Origin: Chloroflexota bacterium
GTDB lineage: Bacteria > Chloroflexota > Anaerolineae > Caldilineales > Caldilineaceae
Direction: 5' to 3'
Assembly: GCA_016861025.1 (NCBI GenBank)
Contig: BOKO01000008.1
Location: 124,001-188,000 of the forward strand
Length of the DNA: 64,000 bases
In this document: piece by piece, positions 10,344 through 20,100 of the stretch
How the letters are laid out: each line of letters begins with the position of its first letter
How positions within the stretch are numbered: the first letter of the stretch is position 1
Notes under the pieces: generated by a model
Databases searched by the model: none
Told to the model about the DNA's origin: nothing
Seen by the model: the letters and a program-made list of their open reading frames with translations, nothing else
Program-made: the position numbers and the translations under genes

Positions 10344-12302
10344 CTACACATCTCTCTTGTACACAAACCAGAGCCCATATTCGCTGCCCTCACTCGCCGA
10401 GCTGTAGCGCCGCTCCTCGACGTAGAGGTAATTCAGCTTGGACTCGGGGATAACGGACAACGTCACGTCCTGATCGGATCCCAATTCCCGGGTGCTCGTG
10501 GCGGCTAACGGCGTTTTGGGGTCGGTGAGGAAGAAGAGCCCTTCCTCCGGCAAGACGATCACGTCGAAGAGAACCCGGTCCGCCGGGGCCCAGGCCGCCC
10601 AGATCAGGCCGACGAGCAGGATCGCAGCTATGACAATCCCGGCGATCAGGGCTGCCACCCAAAGCGACACCGCTTTGAGTGCGCCGATGGCCGCCCCCGC
10701 CGCGCCGCTGCCCGCCAGCAGTCCCCATATCTTCTTGAGATATTGCAGGTAGGCATCGCCAAACGACTTCACCTGGTCTTTAAGGGCATCCTCGCTATCG
10801 ACCTCGTATCCGATCAGGCCAATCGCCAGAAATCCCTCAAACGAGAGCGGGGCGCCGGGCTCGCCGACGAGACGCCAATCCCAGTTCGAGAGGGTTTCAC
10901 CCTCGTCGGCATCGCTCCAGGTCCACGTCTCCTGGGCAGGCAGTTCGAGCCAACTTGGGGTCTCTCCCACCGCCTTCAGTACGACCGGGATCGCCTTCAG
11001 ATAGATTTCATCGCTGAACCATTCGCCGTCCGTCTCGTTGTAGCAATGGCCTTTATCTAACCAAATGCGATATTTCAAGTTTTGCGAAGGAAGGATCTTC
11101 AGGTAAGCATAGTTGGAGGCGAAGTGCTTGGGTTTCGAGCCATCTGTGAGATTGTAGTTCGCGTCGTTCGGCACGAAGACACGCACCAGGTAGATGCCGG
11201 GCACGAACTCGTATAGGCCATCCGGAGTTTTGTCCGGGATCTGAAAGGTCAGACGGTCAGTGACGCGATGATCGGCGATCACCGCGCCGTCGGGTTGATG
11301 AACCGGCGTTTTCGCGTCCCCACAAATAGTCGCCTCCAGCAGGTACTTGTACGGCTGTTCGCTATGGTACAACTCGACCTTGCAGTTCTTGCTGAAGAAA
11401 TTGAAACCCACAAGCGTGGCCACTTGACCCGCCCGGGCCTCCGGAACCCGCAGGCACTTCCCTTTGTGCTGGTGCCCGGACATTTCGCAGTTGGGCCAAG
11501 TGGCATCCTGGCACTGTGCTTTCACTTCCTGGGTGTCTTGGTCCAATGTGAAAGTGCATTCCCTCTGATACTCCTGAGGCAGGTAATAGTCCAAGGGCTG
11601 GCGATGATTAGCTGTTCTCAGGCCGTTGACGCTGTTAATCCAGGGCCAGGGAGCGACCACCTTGGTAGGTTGTGGCGTATCTGGATCGCCCGGAAATTCC
11701 CGCTCCCAGGGACGTAATTTGCCCGCTTCACAAGTGGCTTGGTCATACAAAAAGTCCCGGCCAAGAATGACGGCTTCATCCACCCAAGCTTTGGCCAGCG
11801 TGTCGGCGTCGATTGGCTTTTCCAGTGGCCAATTCAGGAATTCTTCTCGGAATAGACAACGCTGCTTTGTGGCCGGAATTTCATCATAGACCTTCAAGCC
11901 CAGGCGCAGAGCTTCCAAGCTCTTAGCGTCTTGGCCCTTAAAATAGGCAAAAATCTCGCTCTCGAAACCGTTACCCGGCTCTTGATTCTCCAGATAGCGC
12001 CGAAGTAAGTGAAAAACTTGTGGAGTGATAGTATCTTTGGTTGGCAACGTGTCACAAAGGCAGGAAAGCTTCACTTTCGGCGGAACCTTGGGCTTGTGGA
12101 AATACCTCCTTTCAACGCCCGGCATTTCTTTCAGGATTTCCAAGACTTGCTCGCAACACGAGCGACGTGTTACCCGACACTGCCTCTTGCGTTTGCGCGG
12201 TATCACGTCTCCTTCTCTGCGAGGTGGAGGCTCATATACCCTGAGCTTCTCCTTGCACTCCTCTAGCTCTTTTTTCAATTGGTCTAATTCTTGAGTTACC
12301 AT
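10344..12302 (-). CDS. Unrecognised membrane-anchored protein, last gene of four-gene operon (gene D)
   Basis: 652 aa; family not recognised. Visible parts: a coiled coil at residues 3-22 (ELDQLKKELEECKEKL), a basic, Cys-containing patch (PRKRKRQC, RRSCC), a cysteine-rich middle (~150-285), and a β-rich region that starts like an IPT/TIG Ig fold (~295-405, ATLVGFNFFSKNCKVEL). A Trp/acidic segment (~455-485) is followed by a strongly hydrophobic stretch at ~534-572 that could span the membrane, then a β-rich tail. There is no signal peptide. ATG at 12302 has AGGAG nine bases upstream. It follows gene C by 61 bp. The stop codon is at the junction with the truncated IS, so the native C-terminus may have been altered. 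Confidence 0.75.
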   Translation of the reverse strand: MVTQELDQLKKELEECKEKLRVYEPPPRREGDVIPRKRKRQCRVTRRSCCEQVLEILKEMPGVERRYFHKPKVPPKVKLSCLCDTLPTKDTITPQVFHLLRRYLENQEPGNGFESEIFAYFKGQDAKSLEALRLGLKVYDEIPATKQRCLFREEFLNWPLEKPIDADTLAKAWVDEAVILGRDFLYDQATCEAGKLRPWEREFPGDPDTPQPTKVVAPWPWINSVNGLRTANHRQPLDYYLPQEYQRECTFTLDQDTQEVKAQCQDATWPNCEMSGHQHKGKCLRVPEARAGQVATLVGFNFFSKNCKVELYHSEQPYKYLLEATICGDAKTPVHQPDGAVIADHRVTDRLTFQIPDKTPDGLYEFVPGIYLVRVFVPNDANYNLTDGSKPKHFASNYAYLKILPSQNLKYRIWLDKGHCYNETDGEWFSDEIYLKAIPVVLKAVGETPSWLELPAQETWTWSDADEGETLSNWDWRLVGEPGAPLSFEGFLAIGLIGYEVDSEDALKDQVKSFGDAYLQYLKKIWGLLAGSGAAGAAIGALKAVSLWVAALIAGIVIAAILLVGLIWAAWAPADRVLFDVIVLPEEGLFFLTDPKTPLAATSTRELGSDQDVTLSVIPESKLNYLYVEERRYSSASEGSEYGLWFVYKRDV

Positions 12303-12363
12303 CTTCAAATGCTCCTTTCGGTTGTGAGCCTAACATAGAATTACGTTGCTCGCTCATAGCGGA

Positions 12364-13251
12364 TCATGTTGGATAGGCTTCGCTGCCTCCATCCAAGTCG
12401 TCTGTGTCGACTTCCACTTTTATGAACTCTGCTGGCTCCGGCGCTTTGCTCATGGCATCATTGATGGCGACGTAGCCCACTGGGTCGATCTTGGTCTTGA
12501 GAACCTCTCGGTAGAACTTCGCGCCGCGGCCTGCGACAAAGAGCGGCGAGACGCGCCACCACATCGAGTCCGATCGGGGCCCAAATTCCACATCCCAGTA
12601 GTCGAAGTAGGCAGCACGCGGCGGCAAGCCCATGGCTGATGACCAACCATATGGGGTGGCCCAAACGGTCTGATCTAGCAGGAAAGAGAGACGCCATGCG
12701 TACATGCCGCGGATGTAGCTCTCGACGCGCTGCTGGATAGCTCGTCGTCGCGTCTTGCTGTCGGTCTTCCAATATCCCAAGGTAAGTTGCTTGACCTTAG
12801 GACCGTCGACCCCACTGGCGCAGCCCCAAAGCTTGATGAGGGCTCCTGGTTGGAACGCTTTTGAGAAGTTGTCCCCACGCTTAGTGCCCTTTCCGAGGAC
12901 GCGGTCAAATTCTGTCTTCGTGCACTCGCTCCAGGGACCTAGAACAATTCCGCATGATGGATCACCGTGAGTGAAGAAATGCAGCTCGGTCACAGTTCCT
13001 GGCTCAGATTCGCCAATAGCGATAATGTTGTTGTAGAAATCAGTGAGCGTAGCATAAGTCGAAATCGGTTGCGTGCGAGTTGGCTTTTGCGGCCTTCCTC
13101 CTTGCCAGTTGTCATAGACCAAGACTCTGCCTGAACTGTTGGGGCAGTAGTCAAAAACATACAAGGTAATGGGCTGGTTATGCCATCGGGGATGAGCATA
13201 ACGGAAAGCAGCCTCAACGCTGGTGTTAGTGACGTAGAAGGCTTTGTTCAT
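12364..13251 (-). CDS. Putative caspase-like (clan CD-type) His/Cys protein, gene C
   Basis: 295 aa; no named family recognised. Two hydrophobic strands end in candidate catalytic residues: TELHFFTHGD (His95) and ALIKLWGCAS (Cys144), 49 residues apart. This hydrophobic-xHG...hydrophobic-xC layout is typical of caspase-fold (clan CD) cysteine peptidases and DUF4347/CHAT-like proteins. The assignment is an inference from motif shape only. The C-terminal half has many aromatic residues (FDYWDVEFGPRSDSMWWR). ATG at 13251 overlaps the stop of gene B by four bases (ATGA), indicating translational coupling. Another possibility is a fold that merely shares the motif spacing. Confidence 0.7.
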   Translation of the reverse strand: MNKAFYVTNTSVEAAFRYAHPRWHNQPITLYVFDYCPNSSGRVLVYDNWQGGRPQKPTRTQPISTYATLTDFYNNIIAIGESEPGTVTELHFFTHGDPSCGIVLGPWSECTKTEFDRVLGKGTKRGDNFSKAFQPGALIKLWGCASGVDGPKVKQLTLGYWKTDSKTRRRAIQQRVESYIRGMYAWRLSFLLDQTVWATPYGWSSAMGLPPRAAYFDYWDVEFGPRSDSMWWRVSPLFVAGRGAKFYREVLKTKIDPVGYVAINDAMSKAPEPAEFIKVEVDTDDLDGGSEAYPT

Positions 13252-14225
13252 AGCGCAGCCTCTGGCGGCGAATGTGGTTCCCAGTGATGGTGGTTCTTCC
13301 ATTGGGCCGCTTGCCAGGGGAAAACGACTCCGAGTCCGTGGGTATGCCTCAGCTTCTCCTCGTCGCAAGCATTGCCGAGCACCGGCCCCGAGAGAAGGCG
13401 CTGGGCGAGGAAGGTAAAGGGCACGCCTTTAGCCTGTTCGAAAAGCGCGCGCATGCGCTCGATCGCAGTTGCTTTGGAGACAGTGGCTACGTCCGGCCAA
13501 GGGATTTCGGCACCCCGCTTCAGCTTCTCAAACATCTTATAGAGATACGTGTCGAGGTCCGAAAACACGAGCTTACGAAAAAGGGCAGCGAAATCCGGGT
13601 GCATCTTGCCACATTGGACGGGTGCGGCAGCAACTACATCGGTGATGTAGTGCTCGATGTCAGCCATGCCGAAGATGTCGCGCTCGAAGAACAGCGTCTT
13701 GGCGCCTGGGCAGGTGGCTCGGAGTTGAAGCGGGCCAGCGCAGAAGTGCTGGAAAAGGTCCGGAGCCGAGGCGAAGCCGCGGGTGACGCCGAAGGCGTCT
13801 CGCCAGTTCATCAGAGCTGTGGGAGATTTTCCAAGGTTGCAGCCGTGAAAATACAGGCGGGTATGCCGGTCGGTCTTGGCGGCCACAGCCTGGACTTTCC
13901 TGTCCGCGAGCCGAAACTTCTTGATGTCGTCCAGGCTCAGAGCCCGGTAAGGCTCGTTCGTGGATTGGAGCCTGCCCCAGACCGAACCCACCTCATTGGC
14001 GTGGGCGTAGACGTGAATCTCTCCGATAGTGACTCCGGCGGGGGCAACGGCGGAATCCATAATCGCTAGGGCGTCCCGGACGCATAAAACCCAGTGCCGA
14101 GCTTGCACGTCCGGGTGGCGAAAGCGCATATAGGGGACGGTATAACGCCAGATCGGGTCGAGCGGATCGGCGTTTTCCGGTGACATCTTCACGAGCACAA
14201 AGGAGAACGACGGCCTCTTAGTCAT
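13248..14225 (-). CDS. Putative caspase-like (clan CD-type) His/Cys protein, gene B
   Basis: 325 aa; no named family recognised. The same arrangement as gene C is visible: GEIHVYAHANE (His75) and TRLYFHGCNLGKS (Cys129), 54 residues apart, each at the end of a predicted β-strand. GCNLG closely resembles the Cys block of DUF4347/CHAT-type caspase-fold proteins. The two proteins are otherwise divergent, so they look like distant relatives, not a recent duplication. The start has GGGGAG six bases upstream. It lies 38 bp after gene A and overlaps gene C by four bases. A protease or pseudoprotease role is inferred. Confidence 0.7.
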   Translation of the reverse strand: MTKRPSFSFVLVKMSPENADPLDPIWRYTVPYMRFRHPDVQARHWVLCVRDALAIMDSAVAPAGVTIGEIHVYAHANEVGSVWGRLQSTNEPYRALSLDDIKKFRLADRKVQAVAAKTDRHTRLYFHGCNLGKSPTALMNWRDAFGVTRGFASAPDLFQHFCAGPLQLRATCPGAKTLFFERDIFGMADIEHYITDVVAAAPVQCGKMHPDFAALFRKLVFSDLDTYLYKMFEKLKRGAEIPWPDVATVSKATAIERMRALFEQAKGVPFTFLAQRLLSGPVLGNACDEEKLRHTHGLGVVFPWQAAQWKNHHHWEPHSPPEAAL

Positions 14226-14263
14226 GTGCTGCTCCCCAGTGATAAGCGGGTTTATGTCCCGCC

Positions 14264-16000
14264 TCAGACTACCTTCTTGATCTCGACCTCGGCACCAGTT
14301 TTCGGGATCGTAAAATCGAGATTGATGGAGGTGCTATCAGTCGGATTTTTGATGACGACCGAAGCCGGAGGTTTGCCTTGCTCGAGAGCCTGGTTTTCCA
14401 GCCTTAGCTTCTCGACTTCCAGTTGCAGTTTCTCGATCTCCATTCTCTTGAGTTCGAGGTCGAATTGCCGCTGGATTTCGTAGTAGTCCTCACCGCCGGA
14501 GCAGATGCCGAGTCCGAGGTCTGCCCAGACGCCTTGGGTCGGCAGCGTCGTTTTCCAGCTTGGTTGGCCGTCGACCGCAACCGGACCTTTCTGCTTCTGA
14601 GCCTCTTGGTACTGGTCGACAATGTGCTGTACCCACTGGGGAAGCTTGGTCTCTTGGAAGTCCTTGATAGTCACGTTGTGGAAAGGACCAGGAACGAGAA
14701 TCCGGGTGATGTTGCGTGGGACGAGTTTCGTTTCGAGCCTGAGGCTTTCGCCAGGCTTCAAGGCCAGCAGGCTACTCATGGCCGCATCCTGACTAAGACC
14801 CTTAGCGACGAGCACGGCGGTCATCTGCATCAGATCATAAGGCACGAACTGATAGAGGTAGGTGAGGCAGGCCGCGACCTGGTCGGGCAGTATCTCGTAG
14901 CCCCACCGGAGCACGCCCTCGTTGTCAGGCTCCACCCATCCGGGGGTCGGCCGGACATATTGTAGCATGGCGTTTCTGAAGGCGTTGCGGTCCTTGTCGT
15001 TTGCTGGATACTGGATTGACAGGCGGTCGACAAGTGCGCCCTCCCAAAGGACATTAGTCCAAAGCTGGCGAAGCGTGAGCACTGGACTGACACCGTACTT
15101 CTGGACAAACGCTTGAATGCGCTGGGCGGTTTGCGAGGCCTCGATCATTTCCTTGATCGTCGTTGTCTTGTTGCTCAATCCGCTCAAGTAGAACGGAACG
15201 TCCAGGTAGGGAGCCTTACCGAGGATCACCAGGGAGACATCGTACAGGTTGAGCGTAACCGTGTACTCACGAAGCACCTGGAAGTAGTTGACATTCAAGG
15301 TGTGAAACTGGTTCGAGTTCTTGATCTTGCGAGTTGTTTTTGCCTCGGAGCCAGTTTCCCGCGAAACTGCCATCTTCACTTGGCGGCTTGCCCTGTACTC
15401 GTTGGTGGCTTGGTTGGAGCCTTCCTGGGTCTGCTTGGCGATGTTGCGATTCAGGGTACTAACGTCTTGTGACCAACCGGCGGAGACTGAGGCGGAGAAT
15501 CCGAAGCCGGAGTAGCCGGCTTTGGCATCTACATACTCCTTCTCCTTCGTCTGGTTTTCGGTTGTGTTCTCGGAGGAACTTGACCGAGAACTCTTGATAT
15601 CGCTTTTTTGGAAACTCTCGAGCTTTATGTCCTCATCTTGCTGAGTCTTGGAGGTCTCCCAAGTCTTGACTTCGAGGGTCAGTTCTTCGTTAGGTAGCAG
15701 GGAAACGGTATAGATCAGGTCCCCAAGTCCGTAGCCCGAGGGCTTCCAGTCTTGGCGATACTTTAGCATTAGGAAGAGATCCCAGGGGTAGGCATTCTCA
15801 CCGAGTTTCCCCGGACCGCCGAATTCGCTGGCGTACTGGCTGGTGGGAAGAGCGGCATCCTTCAGCTTGACTAATAGGCGGGAATACACACTCTCCGTGC
15901 TATCGACCGGCTTCAGGACGAGCCGTTCGATGTCGAGCTGCGGCTCGCAGACACGCTGTACCTTGTAGGGTCTAATTGTGACTTCCTCGTTATTGCTCAT
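14264..16000 (-). CDS. Unrecognised coiled-coil protein, first gene of the four-gene operon (gene A)
   Basis: 578 aa; function unknown. Notable parts: YGLGDLIYTVSLLPNEELTL (~90-110), a Ser/Thr/Glu-rich segment (~125-150), and a glycine/serine patch (AGYSGFGFSASVSAGW, ~162-177) that could be flexible or amphipathic. Then comes a conserved-looking KTTRKIKNSNQFHTLNVNYF block (~223-243), and near the C-terminus a clear coiled coil (~507-545, heptads of L/E/K). No signal peptide or transmembrane helix. I recall similar block order in uncharacterised bacterial proteins, but I cannot name a family. AAGGAGG lies about eight bases before the ATG. It leads an operon with the two His/Cys proteins and gene D. 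Confidence 0.75.
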   Translation of the reverse strand: MSNNEEVTIRPYKVQRVCEPQLDIERLVLKPVDSTESVYSRLLVKLKDAALPTSQYASEFGGPGKLGENAYPWDLFLMLKYRQDWKPSGYGLGDLIYTVSLLPNEELTLEVKTWETSKTQQDEDIKLESFQKSDIKSSRSSSSENTTENQTKEKEYVDAKAGYSGFGFSASVSAGWSQDVSTLNRNIAKQTQEGSNQATNEYRASRQVKMAVSRETGSEAKTTRKIKNSNQFHTLNVNYFQVLREYTVTLNLYDVSLVILGKAPYLDVPFYLSGLSNKTTTIKEMIEASQTAQRIQAFVQKYGVSPVLTLRQLWTNVLWEGALVDRLSIQYPANDKDRNAFRNAMLQYVRPTPGWVEPDNEGVLRWGYEILPDQVAACLTYLYQFVPYDLMQMTAVLVAKGLSQDAAMSSLLALKPGESLRLETKLVPRNITRILVPGPFHNVTIKDFQETKLPQWVQHIVDQYQEAQKQKGPVAVDGQPSWKTTLPTQGVWADLGLGICSGGEDYYEIQRQFDLELKRMEIEKLQLEVEKLRLENQALEQGKPPASVVIKNPTDSTSINLDFTIPKTGAEVEIKKVV

Positions 16001-16101
16001 TTCAGTTGCCTCCTTCTGTTGACTGCATTCAGTTCTGATACGCCTAACAGACGATCACACAGGTCTGCCCTCATCATCGCGCCGAACCGCTCTCGGCGCT
16101 A

Positions 16102-16138
16102 TCAACTGGTTTACAGCTTTCGAGTCAACTGGTTTACA
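16102..16138. repeat. Two 14-bp direct repeats, 23-bp period, upstream of the four-gene operon
   Basis: tcaactggtttaca occurs at 16102-16115 and again at 16125-16138. It lies between the stop of the Crp-like gene and the start of gene A, about 100-140 bases before gene A's ATG. The 23-bp spacing is close to two helical turns, as for paired operator half-sites. A regulatory role is inferred. Confidence 0.45.
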
Positions 16139-16140
16139 CT

Positions 16141-16821
16141 TCAGCAGGAGGCCCGGCGGCGCAGCCCGTCGGCGTCCAGGATGGTGATAGCCTGGCCCTC
16201 CAGCTTGATCAGACCCTCGTCGCGGAAGATCCCCAGCACCTTGTTGACCATCACCCGGCTGGCTGCGCAGCAACTGGCCAGCTCTGCCTGGGTCAGGCGC
16301 AGACGGATCTCGCCGTGGCCCTCGTCGACGCCGTGGTGCTCGGCCAGCTCCAGCAGCACCGTCGCCATGCGCCCTGGCACGTCCAGGAAGGCCAGGTGTT
16401 CAGCGAAGGCGGTGAGGCGGTTGAGCCGGTCGGCCAGCAGGGTCAGGGCGCGGCGCGCAACGGCCGGGCGCCGCTCCAGGCAGCGCAGGAAGTCATCGCG
16501 CGGCAGGGTGTAGGTCACCGTCGGCTCCAGCGTCATCGCGCCGGCGCAACGCATCTGGCCGTCCACCAGCGCGGTCTCGCCGAAGCACTCGCCCGGGCCG
16601 TAGATGTCTAGCGTCATCTCCTGGCCCTCGTCGCTGAGCACGAACGCGCGCACGCGGCCCGACTCGATCAGGTAGAGCGCCTGGCTAGGGCTGCCCTTGT
16701 GGAAGAGGATCATGTCCTCGGCGAAGGCGCGCTTCCCCAGGCGCGCCGCCAGCTCCCGCAGTTCCTCGTCGTGCAGGTCAGCAAAGAGGGGCACCCGATA
16801 GAGAACATCGATAGCGGACAT
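16141..16821 (-). CDS. Crp/Fnr-family transcriptional regulator
   Basis: 226 aa. N-terminal cyclic-nucleotide-binding β-roll: VPLFADLHDEELRELA, ILFHKGSPSQALYLIESGRV, YGPGECFGETALVDG. This is followed by the long dimerisation helix and a C-terminal winged helix (LRLTQAELASCCAASRVMVNKVL). The PGECFGE segment resembles the phosphate-binding cassette, though the usual Arg-Ser/Thr pair is not evident. No Cys cluster for an Fnr-type Fe-S centre is seen. The start MSAIDVLYRVPLF at 16821 has GGGTAGG just before it; the longer frame to 17121 adds an unrelated N-terminus. It lies directly upstream of the four-gene operon and diverges from the BTAD gene, so it may control either. Confidence 0.9.
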   Translation of the reverse strand: MSAIDVLYRVPLFADLHDEELRELAARLGKRAFAEDMILFHKGSPSQALYLIESGRVRAFVLSDEGQEMTLDIYGPGECFGETALVDGQMRCAGAMTLEPTVTYTLPRDDFLRCLERRPAVARRALTLLADRLNRLTAFAEHLAFLDVPGRMATVLLELAEHHGVDEGHGEIRLRLTQAELASCCAASRVMVNKVLGIFRDEGLIKLEGQAITILDADGLRRRASC

Positions 16822-17104
16822 CCTACCCTCCGGGCGTCCACTGTGGTCACGATCAGCTCGGTCCCCGAACCGGCCGCGCTTCCCCGGAAGTGCGCCGGCA
16901 ACAGCGTTGATAGGATCGTAATCACATCTATCGTAGCAAACTCGCGTCGCAAAAACGTCGCGGGTGTATCTTTTCGCACAATCTGTGATACAATCAAGGT
17001 AACCAAGGGGTTGGGCGATTACCCAGCATAGCGACGGAGGAAAGGCGGGCCTGGCCAGGCGACCGGTCCAAGCGGTGTATGGAGCAGCAGCGCGAGGTGC
17101 GTCC

Positions 17105-20100
17105 ATGTCCGTCCTCAACATCGTTCTCTTTGGTCCACCCCGCGTCGAGCGTGACGGCGCCGAGGTGCATTTTTACCGCGGCCAGACGCTGGCGCTGCTG
17201 GCCTATCTGGCTGCCGCCGACAGGCCGCATGCTCGCGATGCGTTGGCGACGCTGTTCTGGCCGGAGCAGGACGAGCAACAGGCCCACGCAGCGCTGCGCC
17301 GCATTCTCTACGACCTGGGGCGGACCATTGGCAAGGGTTGGCTGGCGTTCGAGGATCACCATATGGCGCTGCCTGCTCAGCCTGGGTTGCATGTGGATGT
17401 GCGCCGTTTCTCTGCTCTGCACGCACGCGTGGCGGCTCATGGTCACGTTTCCAACGACCTGTGCGACGACTGCCTGGCCGCCCTCACCGAGGCGGCCAGT
17501 TTGTATCAGGACGACTTCTTGACCGGCTTCACCTTGAGGGGGTCGGCGTCGTTCGACGCCTGGCAGACCCTCACCACTGAAAGCTTGCGCCTGGAGCTAG
17601 GAGCCGGGCTGGAGAAGCTAGCCGGCGCGCTGTTGGACCGGGGCCGCTACGACCAGGCGCTGCCCCACGCGCGGCGCTGGCTGGCGCTGGACCCGCTGCA
17701 CGAGGCCAGCCACCGCCTGCTGATGCGGCTGTACGCTGCGGTTGGCGATCGGGCCGCCGTCATCCGCCAGTACGAGCAGTGCAACCAGGTGCTGGCTGCC
17801 GAGCTGGGCGTCGCGCCGGCGCCGGAGACGATTGCACTCTATCGGGAGTTGGCGCCTGGCCAGCGCTCGGCGCCGCCAAAGCTGGAGACAGCAGCCGCGG
17901 CCCAACCCGCAGCCGCCCCGCCTCGCCCCAATCTGCCGCCCGACGTCACGCCCTTCATCGGCCGCAAGGCCGAGCTGCGCGTGGTTGCCCAGCGGTTGGC
18001 CGATCCCCACTGCCGGCTGCTCACCATCTTCGGCCCTGGCGGCATCGGCAAGACGCGGCTGGCCATCCAGGCCGCACGTTGCGAGACCGCGCACTACGCT
18101 CACGGCGTCTATTTCGTCGACCTGACGCCCGTGTCGTCGGCCGAGCTGTTGTCGACGGCGATTCTGCACGTCCTGCAAGCGCCTCCCCAGGCCGGCGGCG
18201 AGCTGGATGAACGCCTGCTGGACTTCGTGCGCGACAAGCAGATGCTCCTGGTGCTGGACAACTACGAGCACCTGCTCAGCGGCCCGGAGCCGGATCGGCG
18301 CGACGGCTATAGCCTGGTCGCCCGGCTGACCGCGGCCGCGCCGCAGGTCAAGCTGCTGGTGACCTCGCGCGTCCGGCTGAACGTGCCGCAGGAGTGGCTG
18401 GCGCCGCTGGAGGGCCTGGCAACGCCGCCGCCCTCTCCCCATGGAGCGAATCGAGACGAGAACCTGGCGCTCTTCCTGTCAGGCGCGCTGGCCGGCGCTG
18501 AGCGCGTCGAGCCGGCCGTGGCTGGCCCGCAGCCGAACAACTCCGTCTCGGCGGCGACGCTCAGGCGCTACAGCGCAACGGCCTTGTTCCTGCAGTGCAT
18601 CCGCCGTGTGCGTCCCGAGTTTCGTCCCAACGCGGCCGAGGCTCACACCATCGCCCACATCTGCCGCCTGCTAGAGGGAGCGCCGCTGGCCATCGAGCTG
18701 GCTGCGGCCTGGACCCGCTTTTTGCCGCTGGACGAGATCGCGCGCCACCTGGAACAGGGGCTGAGCCTGCTCACCAGCAGCCTGCGCGGGGCGCCGCCGC
18801 GCCAGCGCAGCATAATTGCCGCCTTTGACCAGTCGTGGCGGTTGCTGACGTCGCCCGAGCGCAGTCTGCTGCGCCAGTTGGCGGTCTTTCGCGGCGGCTT
18901 CACGCGCCGGGCCGCCCAGGCCGTGGCCGGCGCCGATCTGGCCGACCTGGCCAGCCTGGCCGACGCCTCGTGGCTGCGCATGACGGCCGGCGGGCGCTGC
19001 GTTCTCCATGAGCTGATCCGCCAGTACTGCGCCGACAAGCTGGAGCGTGAACACCTGGCCGAGGCGGGCGAGACGGCTGACCAGGTGCGCCAGCGCCATG
19101 CCGCCTATTACCAATCCGCGCTGGCGTCGCTGTGGGAGGAGTTCTTTCGCCGCCGCGGCGCGATCCCTGAGATCACCCCTGACCTGGGCAACCTGCTGGC
19201 CGCCTGGGACTGGTCGTTGTTGCACGACGACCCGGCGACGGCCTGGGCGCTGTCCTGCGGCCTGGGCTTCCTGGCCGATCGCCAGGGTCGCAACCAGGAG
19301 ATGGCGCGCGTGTTCGAGCTAGGCCTGGCGCGGCTACGCGCCGACCATGCAGCGCGGCGCGGCGACCTGGTCGTGCAGCGCGGACGGGCTGCGTTCCTGG
19401 TGGCGCTGCTGGCCAACCAATGCGAACGCTTCAGCCGCATCGGCCAGACCGGCGATGCGCAAGCTTGCTTGCAAGAGGCTGAGACAGCGCTGGCCGCCGC
19501 CGAGCCAGACGATGCGCAGTGGGCCGAGGCGCGCTGGTTCTACGGACGCATGGCGGCCTGGATGCGCCATGAATGCGGCGACTTCGCCGGCTCGATGCGC
19601 CTGTTCCAGGGGCTGCAAGAGGAGATCCGGGCGCATCGAGTGCAGATCTGGCCCTACGGCGAGGACTCGACCACCATCTGGTTGACGGAGACCTATGAAC
19701 TGATGGGCTTCGACGCGTTGGCGCTGGGCGAGTACGAGGAAGCGCGCCGGCTGGCCACGGAGGGCATGGACATCGCTGCGCAACATAGCCTCCCCTACTG
19801 CCGCGCCTGGGTGTCGTACCCCCTGATTGGGGCGCTGCTGAGCCTTGGGCAATACGCACAGGCCGAGGAGACAGCCCAGCGCTTTGTGAGCGAAGCCCGC
19901 GCCTTCGCCGACGACCTGATGCTCACGCAGGCCACGGCCATGTTAGGCCATGCCCAGCTCGCCATGGGACGACACGATGCCGCGCGCGCGGCATTCCAGC
20001 AGGGCCTGGCCATGGCCCAGCGCTCCGGTCTGCGCGTGATCATCGTCAGTTGTCTCGTTGGCTTGGGCAACCTGGAACTGGCGTTGGGCCATCTGCCTGA

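Noticed and set aside
10344..16000. Prophage or contractile injection system
   Set aside because: No capsid, tail, sheath or baseplate-like protein is visible, and the four proteins do not resemble known tail components.
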